A stretch of 64,000 nucleotides of DNA from Acanthacorydalis orientalis (lineage: Eukaryota > Arthropoda > Insecta > Megaloptera > Corydalidae). A program made the position numbers and the translations under genes. Of the stretch, positions 24,780-36,425 are shown piece after piece (position 1 is the stretch's first letter; the number at the start of each line of letters is the position of its first letter). The stretch is from the NCBI GenBank assembly GCA_034766995.1, contig CM068315.1, positions 3,828,736 to 3,892,735 of the forward strand, written 5' to 3'. Under the pieces are notes generated by a model. It did no database searches. It had not been told where the DNA came from and saw only the letters and a program-made list of their open reading frames with translations.

Positions 24780-24977
24780 GAAGTGACGAGAAATGTGGGT
24801 GTTTATATTTAACAATGCGTTGTTTAATATTAATAAAAACAACCATACTTAACGATTACAACTTTAAACCACACGATTTTAGATTTTTTCGAATTTATAT
24901 AAGTTGATATAGACATTTATTTAGTAAATTTTATTATTATTATTTTGGTAGTGCAACTTTTTATTTATTAATCCATA

Positions 24978-25029
<52 letters not shown>

Positions 25030-25484
25030 TAATTAATAACTGAATTTTGCATCGTAAATTAAAGTAAAATATTTTATAACAAAAATAATTATTCCTTAAA
25101 CAGTAATATTCAGCATAAATTTGTAATATATATATATATATATATATCAACATTCAATCAGCATTAGTTTATGTTACTAAGGTTGAATTTGTTTCACAGA
25201 TGAATTCTTACTTTCCATACACCACATAAACGATGTCTACTCAAAATGTCCAATACCTGATTACTGATTATTTTAATAACTTATACGAAATGTCTTTGGA
25301 AATTACATCATCAGCTTCAAAGAAATATTCTTTTGTACCTTACACTCTTAAATTTAATCCAAACGAAATTCATTTAGGCCATTATAAAAAAAAGATCAAT
25401 AATCAATTATTGAACATTTTGATGATAAATGACAATCATTGTTTGTGTAAATATACGCATACTCCCACACACAAACACACACAC

Positions 25485-25551
<67 letters not shown>

Positions 25552-25680
25552 ATATATATGAGACCTAGTAATATGCTTATATATCTGCTTTGACAAAGAA
25601 ATTCAATAATTGTCAATAATTGATAACTTTTAGATCCGATGTGTATCACAATAGGATTTTATAAGTATAAACATATATAA

Positions 25681-25713
<33 letters not shown>

Positions 25714-26227
25714 AAATATACAAATTACTTTAAAACTGGTAAATTTGAATTGAATTCGATATTTATTTCTTAAGCAAATGATGCGTTACTTTGCGTTTGA
25801 CAACAAGCAAATTTAAATTACAACAGTGAATTAGATTTCATGATATATTGGTCAGTGGTACAACTAGTAATGTCCTTGACAGATATCCCCCTCTTACTCC
25901 CTCATTACATACACCTTACACTTCCTTACATATTACATCAACAACTCATTACAGATTACTATTATAATTTCAGAATTTCAAACAAGTCTTCACTCACTAG
26001 TAGGGCAGATTTTCTATTAAACACTTCAAATTTTATTTTCAAATTAAATGTAGGAATTGTCACTCTCTTTCTCTCTCTCTCTCTATATAATATATATATA
26101 TATACACACACACTGCATACTTCATTTAGCAGTTGTTAAACTTGAAACGGAATTTAAGCAAGCATTACATTAATTAATCTCAGGTATTGTTATTTAAAAA
26201 CGTCCTTTTGTACAAATGGTAAAAAGT

Positions 26228-26284
<57 letters not shown>

Positions 26285-26480
26285 TTATATGTATAGAGAG
26301 AGACAAAAAGAAAAGAATGTTTTATTTTCTATTTTACTATAATATAAATTGGCTAAAACGATACTTAAAGAAATAGGTCAGTAATGTACTTTCAAGGACT
26401 CTCAAGCTTCGTTCTCTGAACTATGGGAAATGGTCCTATAAGGAAGCATGAAAAATTAACATTTATGTTATATGTCTTTA

Positions 26481-26515
<35 letters not shown>

Positions 26516-26668
26516 CGTTAAATATTGGCAATTTCAAACCTTTAGTTACAATGATTTTAAATGATTTGTGGACCTTTTCAAGGTACTAAATACAAACTAA
26601 TTTTGATACATATCATCTACGAGTACATTATACGTTTTGTACCTTTTCTTATAATTAACATATCTATA

Positions 26669-26710
<42 letters not shown>

Positions 26711-27455
26711 GATTGAAGTATTTTCTTAGGTCATCAAATATTAATTTAAATTTATTTGCAGCCTTTCCTATTTATTTACATATGCAATTAGAGAAAAAAA
26801 AGAATACACCTGTTCTGAGAAATAAGACTTGCACATAGACACCAACACCTTAACACCTACAAATTATTCTCTGCACTTTTTCAGAAATACAATTGAAACA
26901 ATCGTTTGTACATTGTCTTATACACAGACATAAATGTATCTCATTCAATACTTTCTACTTTATATAATTCTTACATACATTTGTTATGTTTTATAAGCAA
27001 AGAATTAATATAAAAGTAAACATATGTAGGAAGAAAAATTACACGGGGAAATATAAATTGTTTTTATTTTATTTGAGTATTTACAAACGAAACTTTTAAA
27101 TATGTATTATATATTTTTTACAACTGAGTATCATTAATGAACAGATTATTTTTCAATGAGATTTATTAATATTTTAACTAAATATTTTTTTAATAAATAA
27201 ATCAAATATACATGACAGGAGAGGTAGGATTAAAAATGAATTTCAAATCCCTGTCGTTACAAAAACTTTATAAGAACATTCATAGTTTATAAACCTCAAT
27301 AAAGGATAAACAATATGATAATGTTTTGAAATAACCTATGTTCATAAGAAAATAGAATAAAGTAGATCGAAAAATATACTATTGTCTGTCTTTAGTTACA
27401 TGTAAACTCATATTTATTTTTCTCAAAAACTGAATTGCGTAACTCTTTTTATATA
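24780..27455. other. AT-rich stretch with dense microsatellites
   Basis: No supported gene. (TA)n arrays lie at about 24979-25022, 25126-25147, 25488-25559 (after (CA)n), 25681-25713 (with TG), 26236-26280, 26484-26512 and 26674-26706, and (TC)n(TA)n at about 26067-26105. Two frames at 25233-25568 and 25840-26139 are AT-driven, with no splice or domain support. Confidence 0.6.
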
Positions 27456-27700
27456 TTAACACTTTGCACTCTTTTTTCACCTCATCTGTTAGCAACTCGA
27501 ACAAATTTTATTTTATAACAAAAAAGCAAGTAACAAATAACTTCAAATAAGATAATATAGCATTGTAAATAGTTTCTTTATTCAAATTAAACTTCAAAAA
27601 TACATTTAATAATTCATGTTTTATAACAAAAAAAATAATATTGCTATTTGTTAGATTTACGATGTCCCTTTAGTGGGGACAGTCGAGTGGAAAGGGTTAA
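27456..27700. mobile_element. Small piggyBac-type (TTAA) MITE
   Basis: TTAA at 27456-27459 and 27697-27700 flanks inverted termini. The left starts CACTTTGCACTC and the reverse complement of the right starts CCCTTTCCACTCGACTGTCC, a CCCTTTxCACTCGA form common for piggyBac-derived termini. The right subterminal region has a short palindrome, GTCCCTTTAGTGGGGAC. The 237-bp interior is noncoding. Confidence 0.65.
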
Positions 27701-27824
27701 ACATTCTTAATTAATTGTAAATTTGAAACTTGTAGTTCTGTATAATTACATAACCTTTAATTAGAATTATTTATGAATCGAGTAATTAAACTATTTATAC
27801 GTTTAAATATTATATATATATATG

Positions 27825-27868
<44 letters not shown>

Positions 27869-28186
27869 AGATACAGAGATATATCGAAACAGAGAGAGAG
27901 AAAGAAAGATTTATATCCATTTATGAAAAGAAACTTAATGAAAGATTTGAAAATGTTATTACGTCAAAATAAAATATTATCTCATGTATTATTTAGGTAA
28001 AATAAATTGATAACATTTTGCATACATTAAACAATAAAGAACATTTTTGTAAAAAAAAACTATTTATTTGATATAACTGTAAAAACTTCTTCGATTCATT
28101 TTAAATATTATTCATGAAAATTTATTTTTTTGAAAGAAATATTGAAACGTGTGAGTCACTCTTAATTTTCTCAATACTCTAATATC

Positions 28187-28196
<10 letters not shown>
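27701..28196. other. AT-rich noncoding stretch
   Basis: (TA)n at about 27811-27865, then GATA/GA-rich sequence. No gene. Confidence 0.6.

Positions 28197-28246
<50 letters not shown>
28197..28246. repeat. (TA)n microsatellite
   Basis: About 25 TA units immediately before a hAT-like terminus. A similar array lies at about 28695-28737. Confidence 0.95.
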
Positions 28247-28248
<2 letters not shown>

Positions 28249-28249
<1 letters not shown>

Positions 28250-28550
28250 ACGGTGGGCAAACTGTGGCTCCCAAAACGACTATGTGCGGCAATATTGGAA
28301 CAATATTAAGTTTCATTGTCATTTTTCCTAATCTTTCATATTAACAATCTATAGTAGTATAGTATGTTACAATGTTAGAATATTTTATATATAAACAGAT
28401 AATTCATTTATATATAAACTGATTTGGTGAGTAGTTCTCCTATATGGTTTTTATAATTTATAAATATAATTTTAAAATAATATTTTCTGTGGCTTTTGAA
28501 CATACAAAAATGTATGATATGTGGCCCTTATTATCAAAGAAATTGCCCCC
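28249..28550. mobile_element. hAT-like fragment
   Basis: Starts CAACGGTGGGCAAACTGTGG and continues with GGCTC and TGTGCGGC, the GTGGGCAAACTGxGGCTC...GCGGC pattern found at ends of many hAT elements. About 230 bp further on, TGTGGCCC (28521) and TTGCCCCC (28540) look like the inverted counterpart, but the terminal GTTG is not reached. A truncated non-autonomous copy is the simplest reading. Confidence 0.45.
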
Positions 28551-28689
28551 AAAATTATATATATACTTAAATGATGTAATAGTGTACACCTTTAAAGATA
28601 AATAAAGTTCAGAAATGATGTAAATCATTTTTAAATCATAAAATATCATTTAAATAGACGTTTAACTTATTTAATTTGTATTATATTAT

Positions 28690-28739
<50 letters not shown>

Positions 28740-28740
<1 letters not shown>

Positions 28741-29138
28741 GCACTTTTGAGAGTAGGCTAGTTACTTAAGAGATTGAATAAATTTAAAACATATGTGTTC
28801 GGTAAATTCTTTCAAATATAGCATGAATTAAATTCAAATTATATTATCACAAAAGTCTTTAATCGTATATACTGAAAAATATAATATAAAAATATTTTTG
28901 AAAATAGCTCTTTTATTTTATAAATACTAAAATAATATCATATATATATATATATATATATATACTTATATATGTATATATATATAAACAATTCTAATTG
29001 AACTTATTTTGAATTATTTACAAAAAAAAATCATAATAGGAATTATTTTTTTAATTCCGTGCAATCCGCATCGTGAAAGGAAAAAAATGTATATGAAGCT
29101 ATAAAACAAATACAGACACACATAAATATATAACTTAC
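28740..29138. other. AT-rich noncoding stretch
   Basis: No gene. (TA)n-rich sequence at about 28940-28986. From about 29050 the sequence becomes less biased towards the possible microexon. Confidence 0.5.
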
Positions 29139-29166
29139 ATCAACCTCGTGAAGATATCAAAACCAG
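29139..29166 (-). CDS. Possible 28-bp microexon
   Basis: On the minus strand, TTGTTGTTGTGTTCTTGTCA followed by CAG is a strong acceptor, and AT|GTAAGTT a consensus donor, 28 bp apart. Skipping 2 nt, the frame reads GFDIFTRL and leaves 2 nt for the next exon; the other two frames have a TGA. Such short exons are common in neuronal and muscle genes. The two splice signals are strong, but length gives no independent coding evidence. Confidence 0.35.
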
Positions 29167-29169
29167 CTG

Positions 29170-29984
29170 TGACAAGAACACAACAACAAATACAACACAC
29201 ACCAACTGTCACCTTAAATATGTACGAAATCACAATGTTTATACAATGTAACGTTCAACAATATATAAACAAATAACAAGCACACATTCTATTCATAAAT
29301 TAGTCATATTTTTTTTAATTAAAACCATTACAGCGGTGCAATTATATCGGAGCACAATGTATATAATATACACACACGTATGTCAATCATGTCAATTAAA
29401 TATATGTATATTTAAAAAAAGAGAGAATTTAATAAGAGAATTTATTAGAACACTAGTGCATGTTTAGAATATTGTTTCGTTTGGAGACGAATCGCAAGTT
29501 ATTTAGTAAAGCCACTCGATAAAAAATAGATCTGTATGCGGTAGAAGATTCAGTTTGACGTTTATTAACCACGAGGTCTAGGCCATTAAAGTTTTGACAC
29601 ATCGGTCGTAAACACAATCGAAAAAAATTGTATCACAAATGTCACACAGAAGAAGCACATGCGTGTACGTTTATAAATAAATACATATCGGATGTATTTT
29701 CGGCGAGTTTCTGTCACATGAACAGTCAAAGATGAACGAAGCATGAACGTGTTGTTTTTAATTATTCCATTTATTTGTTTATTTAAATATTGTTCTGATT
29801 GCAATGAAAACTTGCGAACGGCGTGATTTTATTTTCAGTAACGAGCACAGTATTAATAAAAATAATAATTATTATACAGACGCAGTGTACACATTTTTTG
29901 TGTCGATTATTTATGTACATATAACAGTGTAAAGAAAAATATTTACATTACATAATACGTTAATTTATTATATAACACGAGATG
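29170..29984. other. Complex noncoding stretch
   Basis: Less AT-biased than its surroundings, with few repeats. It could be intron, 3' untranslated sequence of the island at 30 kb, or regulatory DNA. An AATAAA string at 29960-29965 in minus-strand sense, about 25 bp after the stop of that island's frame, would serve as a polyadenylation signal. Confidence 0.4.
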
Positions 29985-30191
29985 TCACATCAGGCGCTGA
30001 CCAGGGGTCAGCGGCATCAAACATATGACCAGTATGTGTAAAGCCAACAGAGCGACTATTGCTAAAGTAGAGAATACACCACGCTGTTGACCACTCCAAG
30101 AGAGTGAGGTTAGCAACGATATAGGTTTGGTTGTAGAGCGAGGGTGGATACGGGCTCTGAACGGGGACCGGGGGGAGACCGACACGCACGC
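29985..30191 (-). CDS. Candidate terminal exon with membrane segment
   Basis: A non-repetitive island of balanced composition. After a possible acceptor (CCATAG just above 30191) the minus strand has an open frame of 68 codons to a TGA. Its C-terminal half contains a strongly hydrophobic run, VFSTLAIVALLALHILVICL, followed by MPLTPGQRLM; this would span a membrane. The N-terminal half is basic and polar. An overlapping frame is open slightly further and reads LYNQTYIVANLTLLEWSTAW, so the frame is not certain. The family was not recognised. An AATAAA lies shortly after the TGA, which suits a last exon. Confidence 0.4.
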   Translation of the reverse strand, partial: ACVSVSPRSPFRARIHPRSTTKPISLLTSLSWSGQQRGVFSTLAIVALLALHILVICLMPLTPGQRLM

Positions 30192-30309
30192 CTATGGATC
30201 TAAATATATATGGATAGTGTCCGTGGATGCATTTGCTTACAATAAGACTCGAACGTGTGTGGTGAATATACTCTCTGTCGGACGATCGATTACTTTGTAT
30301 GAACTCTAA

Positions 30310-31353
30310 TCTGTTCTTTCGAATGTCTTTTTTACTCTATTCATTTTATATTTTTCTTTAGATTAAAATTTTTCTCTATTTACGTCTATTCTTATATTTA
30401 CATACTATCAAAGTAGAGACTGAAGTAAAAACTCATTGTTATTTATTTTCTTCATATTAATATTTGCAACATAAAATTATTTTATTTTTGTTTAATTAAA
30501 ATTTATTTGTAGGATATAACAACAGTATTTTTCTTCCATTCATTATAATTTTTTAACGATTATTTTAGTTTCTGCTGTCGTATATTTAATAACTTTTAGC
30601 ATCCGTAAATTATTGTTAAACACTATTCATATTGACAAATAAAGCAGTCTTCTCTTTAATTACATCTATTTATTTAGTAAACCATTTCTAATGAAACAGG
30701 AAAAATAATGCTGAACGGAATAGTCTGTTAAAGATATAAACTTAGTTTCGTTTATAAAAGAACTAAACTGCAATCATTCGAAAAGACATGGTATAACTAA
30801 CTTTTTATGATAAAAAATAATCATGTATTAAAATGATAACATGTTATTTATATATTTTCATAATAAGAATCTTATTATGAACTTCATATTTGTGTTTCAA
30901 AACATTTATTCGTAAATAGAAACACTCAATAAATACAGCATATTTTCTATTTCCAAACGGAAAGGAAGCACGGATCCTTAATTCCTAATAATTCACTGAT
31001 TCAGGGAAATTGGAGAAGCATGGAAATGTTCATATTAGAAATCATAAAAAAATAAAATAAAAATAGACTGAATATGAGAGAAATGACAGAAATAACTTAA
31101 TAAAAATTTAAAAAAGAGAGTAAATAGTTTAAATTTAAATAGATGGGAGACATTATATTGCATGGAAGTACAAAAATTAACCAATCTGCAATAACAACAA
31201 CCTAGAAAAAGATTTATGAATAGATAAGATAAAGAAATCAGAAAATCTGTGAATTAATAATGTTTGGAAAAGACAAGCTATGAATCATTTGAATTGGAAA
31301 AAATTGTAAAAAGGATTTATGTATCATTAAAACCTTAATGATCATGATAAATA

Positions 31354-31380
<27 letters not shown>
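30310..31380. other. AT-rich noncoding stretch
   Basis: No gene, transposon or notable repeat was recognised before the (TA)n array at about 31358-31394. Confidence 0.6.
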
Positions 31381-31391
<11 letters not shown>

Positions 31392-31397
<6 letters not shown>

Positions 31398-31430
31398 GGC
31401 TTCGCCCCATTCTCGCTGCGCTCGCCCACT
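31392..31430. repeat. GC-rich palindromic motif
   Basis: AAGGGGCTTCGCCCCATTCT is followed by CGCTGCGCTCGCCCA. GGGGC-TTC-GCCCC can fold into a perfect hairpin. It is abruptly GC-rich beside a (TA)n array. It may be the tip of a transposon, but no partner was found in the window. Confidence 0.5.
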
Positions 31431-31635
31431 TGTCAATTGTAAGCATGTAGATGTTACCGAATGAAACATTAAACATATTTTTTAAAACTCATTTATGTCT
31501 ATATAATCATTATCGTACATGAATTACAACGTTATTGTTTCATATATGAGGTAAACATATTTGGGTACCATGAAACCTTGACGTCATAAATAAATAAGTT
31601 GACGTCATCGAAATTTTTTTATGGATTAATTTTTA

Positions 31636-31703
<68 letters not shown>

Positions 31704-31716
31704 CTGTGTATGAATG

Positions 31717-31748
<32 letters not shown>

Positions 31749-32964
31749 ATAGCAACAGGGTGTGTATAATTTTTACAATAGAGCCCATAAGCATTTCTTC
31801 GAACATTTTAGATGGGTCGAGTGTTTTTAATAAAATATTTTTGTTTATTTATATAATTTGGTTGCCTTTTTTCGTGCGAAATATCTGCAATACTCTTAAC
31901 ATTGCCAACCGGAACGGTTCAAGGTCGCCATGCGCCAATGACAATGACTTTTTCGCGCTTTTTAAGAATTGAGACAATACTTTTTGTATAAAACTGAAAT
32001 AAAAAAGATATGTTATAGTATATTGAGTCGTGTGTCCTTTACATAAAATTTTACATTCATTTGTAATCGATATGATGATTTATCGAAGAGTAGGGTTCAC
32101 AAAAATTTGAAAGCCAATATATTTGACTGTCAATGTCTAACAGCTTTGGGCACATAGAAGTAAAAGACTGCTCATGACTGGTGAAATGTTTTTTTCCTAA
32201 TCAGCCAGGTGATAAATATTAAATAAATATTAAACTTCAAATATTTTTAAAGCAAATATTATCTACATTTGAGCACTGTGTAAGAACAGTTTTTAATTTA
32301 TATAAAATTAAGGCTAAAATAGAAATTATGAGAAATTGAATAAAATAAATGAATTATACTTTCCAAGAACTACATCTCTATATATATAAATACCTACATA
32401 TATACATGTATGTATGTATATATATATATATATATATATATTTATGTATATGAATTTATATATATATATATATATATATAATCTTATTTGCGATCACATC
32501 TGGAACGTATGTATGAATTTATAAATTTACATTCATATCATAACTACTTATGAAACGACATGAAATTTAAACAGAATTCATGTAAAACATATTGCAAAAC
32601 AAAGGTAAAAAATTAAGTAGCCACATATGCAGTCTATAAATAGTAATAGTCGTATTAAACAGTTATAGTTTTAAAACTTAAAAATGTCTTAAATATAGAT
32701 CATATACTTGATAATAAATGATATCGGAATGTGAATGTTTACTGATTTTTTTATGAGATTTAGTAAACGTTTTCAATGAATTAAATATATTTCATTAATA
32801 TTTCATTTCATATCTTTATCGTAGATTAAACGTGATACAACGATATTGAATGAGGAAAGGAAATATGTATATTTAAAAAACGAATATGTCGATGTTATAT
32901 TAAAGGGGAAGAGGTAAAAAAGCATAAATATCTGAAACTTAAAGATGTTAATTGTTAATTAATT

Positions 32965-32993
<29 letters not shown>
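31431..32993. other. AT-rich noncoding stretch
   Basis: A compound (TA)n(TG)n...(GA)n microsatellite lies at about 31640-31748 and TA arrays at about 32419-32480. A small CpG-bearing patch at about 31900-31965 (GCCATGCGCCAATGACAATG) is unexplained; no splice-bounded frame was found. Confidence 0.5.
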
Positions 32994-32998
<5 letters not shown>

Positions 32999-33355
32999 AG
33001 TAACAAACATTTCTTCTATATTCGTTTTTACCACTCAAATTTAAAATTATTTTTCATAAAATGTTTATGTTTAACATTTATACTTTTTTTAACTAGATGA
33101 AGTACTTATATATGTAGACAAAACTAAAAGTATATATTTAAAATCTTTTCATTATATATATTTTTATACATATATATTGTAGTAACAAAAAGTCCTTTTA
33201 TATTGAACTTCTTCGTTTTTACCACTCCAATTTAAAATTATTTTTCATAAAATGTTTATGTTCAACATTTATCCTTTTTTTAACTAAATGAAGTACTTAT
33301 ATATGTAGACAAAATTAAGAATGTATGTTTAAATTTTTTTCATTTAATATATATA
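32994..33355. repeat. Tandem duplication, unit about 180 bp
   Basis: Two direct copies (about 32994-33175 and 33176-33355) share TATTGTAGTAACAAA, TTCGTTTTTACCACTC, AATTTAAAATTATTTTTCAT, AAATGTTTATGTT.AACATTT, TTTTTTTAACTA.ATGAAGTA and CTTATATATGTAGACAAAA. Divergence is low compared with the older duplications here. (TA)n sequence marks the junctions. Confidence 0.9.
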
Positions 33356-33359
33356 TATA

Positions 33360-34020
33360 TAGACATGTACTGTATTTTCAAATATTTTCTTGTTATATAA
33401 TAGAATCTAACTGTATCCAAAATTAAATTATACAGGTAAGATGGTGGAATTGAACGAAATAAGATGAATCTTCTGTTCTAACAAAATAATTAGACTGAAA
33501 TTAATATGTCATTATCGATAATGAATTTTGATAGAGGTAGAAAGAAGGATACAGTGCTGTGAACAGAGATGTTTGAATATAATCAATTTATTTGAATCCG
33601 GTTTCATTTGAATTCAGTGGTATGGCTCTGTTATGTCTCTTTTCTGGTAACAATGTGAAAATACTTGGAGCATTCAATATATATACATATATATATATAT
33701 ATAATCTTGAACCACTAACGATACAGTGCTGAATAAAATCCAGTAGAAACCTTTTCAATTTCAACGACCCAGCAAGTCTACATTTTCTACATATCAACTG
33801 CATTTTCTGATATCCTTATCCCACCGATTCATTATCCTCTTTATAATCCGTTTTTATATTTTTCTTAACTGGTAATCAATATGTACTATTTTTGATTCTT
33901 TACTGACATTTCTTTTTATAATATCTCCATTTCATTTACATTTTAAACTTTTACATTTCTTATTTTTAGTTAGTCTGACTTTATAATTATTATATTTTTT
34001 TCTATAATTTTTTTTATTGT

Positions 34021-34058
<38 letters not shown>

Positions 34059-34960
34059 TATTTATGATCAAAAATCCTCGGTTAAATATCATTACAAATA
34101 TGTTGTGAGTTTCTATAAAAAAGTTTTTAAAAAAAGTTTCAAGAACTGATGTTTTCTGTCCAACACCCTTGTCTAAAGTTTGAACCATATTGGTTAAATA
34201 TCTGTTTCGATTTGCAATTTATGTGTATAGGTTTTCATCTTCTGTTTTTTTTTTATTTCTGAAATGTTTAAAGATTTTCTATCGATTTATTTGATTACAG
34301 AGGCTATATCTATAATGTATTAATTCCAAATGTAAATAAATTAAGAATATTATTATGAAATTTACTGAAATTAGACAAAGACTGTCTAAAAATGTAAAAT
34401 AAAAACGAACTGATGTTAATATTATGATAAGCCTGTGTAATGGCTTTATTAGTTATCATTTTTTTGAAAACGAATTAAAAAGCTGTATTCTAATAGATGA
34501 TTTTACTATTTTACTATTAGATGATTTCATTGTTTTTAAAATTCGAAACAGCGATTCAAGAAATACAATTTGTCATCAACAGAATGATTAAAATAAATTA
34601 AAAATGTAAAAATGTGATTAAGATTCAGAGAAAGGATTATATGTATTCCTAAAAGTAGAAAAAGCATTAACAGTGATATACTTAAGCTGAGAGAGATTCT
34701 TTTCATGAATGCCATATTTAATAAAAATTATTATTTAAATCTTATTACATTATTTTATCTGTCAATCTTTAAATTTCATCGTTTGATAAATCTTTGTACC
34801 TTTTCATTATCCTATTATAATTTATTCCTTTTCATTATCCAATATTTCATTGTTATTTCATTGTCGTATTATTTTCATTATTTTTATACATTTTCATTAT
34901 ATTTTTACGTTTTTATTTATCTACTGTATTAGAAATTGTTGAATTATTTCATCATAAATA
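33360..34960. other. AT-rich noncoding stretch
   Basis: Nothing supported. Short (TA)n arrays at about 33678-33702 and 34026-34062. The 75-codon frame near 34705-34932 is a TTCATTATT-rich low-complexity artefact. Confidence 0.55.
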
Positions 34961-34965
34961 TTTAT

Positions 34966-35513
34966 TCGGTAGGAGAAAATTGTGGTTTTTATTTTCTGAA
35001 CTTTAACTCTATTTTTTTTCAATAAAAGTGTCATTACATCATCTTGACGTTAAAATCATTTTGAAGTGGATTTTTCGATCTACAGTTTGGTAACATAGAC
35101 TTTGGTTTTATTATTAATTTTGTTTTAAATTGGGCTATTGAATTAAAAATGGAAAAGAAGCAAATAAGAGTAAAATTTTTGAATGACTTAAAAACGGGTA
35201 GTAAAGCAGCAGAACTGCTCGTTAACTAAACAATGCTTTTGGTGTGGATACTGTCAAGGAATGTACGCTACAATCATGGTTCCAAAAATTTCGTGCTGCG
35301 GACGAGAGCCTTGAAGATGAAGAAGGTCGTGGACGTCCTTCTCCAGTACATAACGACAAACTGAATGCATTAGTTGAACCAGAACCATGCATAACGATTC
35401 GAGAACTTGCACAAAAGTCAGGTGTTAGTTATCCAACAGTTCTGGATCGCATATTATAAAATGTGTATGAATTTGAAGGTCATAAACCGCAATTATTTTT
35501 CTGACAACCTGAT
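34966..35513 (+). mobile_element. Mariner derivative with only the HTH region, family D, copy 1
   Basis: The left terminus (ATTCGGTAGGAGAAAATTGT) and the right terminus (reverse complement ATCAGGTTGTCAGAAAAATA) are degenerate mariner TIRs, with TA at each side. The 548-bp element goes from a 5' leader, through about 100 codons of the transposase N-terminus, directly to the 3' terminal region (TTTGAAGGTCATAAACCGCA). Full mariners are about 1.3 kb. Related copies lie at 48637-48976, 51399-51981 (reversed) and 61407-61640. The 51.4 kb copy has the same HTH-to-3'-end junction, so the deletion predates the copies. Confidence 0.75.
35144..35459 (+). pseudogene. Mariner transposase N-terminal HTH domain
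   Basis: Starts ATG with EKKQIRVKFLNDLKTGSKAA, the first mariner helix-turn-helix. One frameshift follows at about 35215, then WFQKFRAADESLEDEEGRGR with the familiar W-F-x-x-F-R...GRP pattern, and ITIRELAQKSGVSYPTVLDR as the second helix-turn-helix, ending in a stop. This region binds TIRs in mariner transposases; the catalytic DDD domain is absent. If the frameshift is recent, an earlier form could have made a DNA-binding-only protein. As it stands it is broken. Confidence 0.8.
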
Positions 35514-36304
35514 ATATTCTTATTGAAAAAAAAACAGTATTATTTCGATAGATATATAAATTTTTACACGTCCATTTTCCTGTATAGACAATATAAGACT
35601 GTGTTTCTTTTACATGTTCTAAACTTGAAAAAATTTATTAAAGTGGAATTAATTTAAATTGAAAAATATTTTGGTAAGAGTAGTTAAAATTATTTATTCT
35701 CTAATATATGATTAAGTGTGTATTTGTAATAAAATAAATTATATTTAACCGTTTTTAATGTTTCTGTAATACCACAATTATTAATTATTTTAGCTTGATT
35801 CAAATATCTCATTAGAACTTTGATTGAAAAATATTGGTAAAAATTTAAAATGTTATTTAAGATCATCATATTTATCTTAAAATCAGTTAGATATACTTTA
35901 CGAATTTCCATATTTTTTTATACAATTAACAGAAAAAAGTAAGAAATGTGTAAAATATAAAGTCTATTTTTAAAACACGTGGAATTGGACAAATTCAAAT
36001 AAAACCGGCACGTTTTATATTGAATAGACAATTCGAACTTGTCGCTATCAGCGAAAAGACAATTCTGGTAAAGAAGTTTGAAACATTATTAGTTGGTACA
36101 AGATGTTTTAATGCTCGTGCAAAAAATTCACATTTGTTGGTTAGTGGCGATTTTTATGTAATTATTATTTTTAATTTCAACTTGTAGCTGCCAGTATGAG
36201 AGCCAGTATGTAGAATAAATAGAAGATATGTAATGTTTTTAAATGTTAAGGATTAAACTAGAAAATCCTAAAACGAGGAGAAAATAAATTAATTTAAAAC
36301 AGAG

Positions 36305-36347
36305 TTATGATTGATTCAATGACAAGACACCGAATTAATTTTTACAC

Positions 36348-36353
<6 letters not shown>
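36305..36353 (-). mobile_element. Solo TIR of deleted mariner family C
   Basis: On the minus strand it starts TTAGGTGTAAAAATTAATTC and continues GGTGTC...GAATCAATC, matching the 5' terminus of the copy at 12184. A (TA)n array follows immediately outside the TIR, at the TA target site. Confidence 0.55.
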
Positions 36354-36420
<67 letters not shown>

Positions 36421-36425
36421 GTATA
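36353..36425. repeat. (TA)n microsatellite
   Basis: About 28 pure TA units, then interrupted by G. It begins exactly at the TIR stub, so it may have grown from the TA target duplication. Confidence 0.95.

Noticed and set aside
25233..26139. Two plus-strand frames near 25.2-25.6 and 25.84-26.14 kb
   Set aside because: Composition matches the AT-rich background, the second half of each is microsatellite-derived, and no domain or splice site was seen.
34705..34932. 75-codon frame resembling a hydrophobic membrane protein
   Set aside because: It is a TTCATTATT-type low-complexity stretch; the Phe/Leu/Tyr content follows from T-richness.
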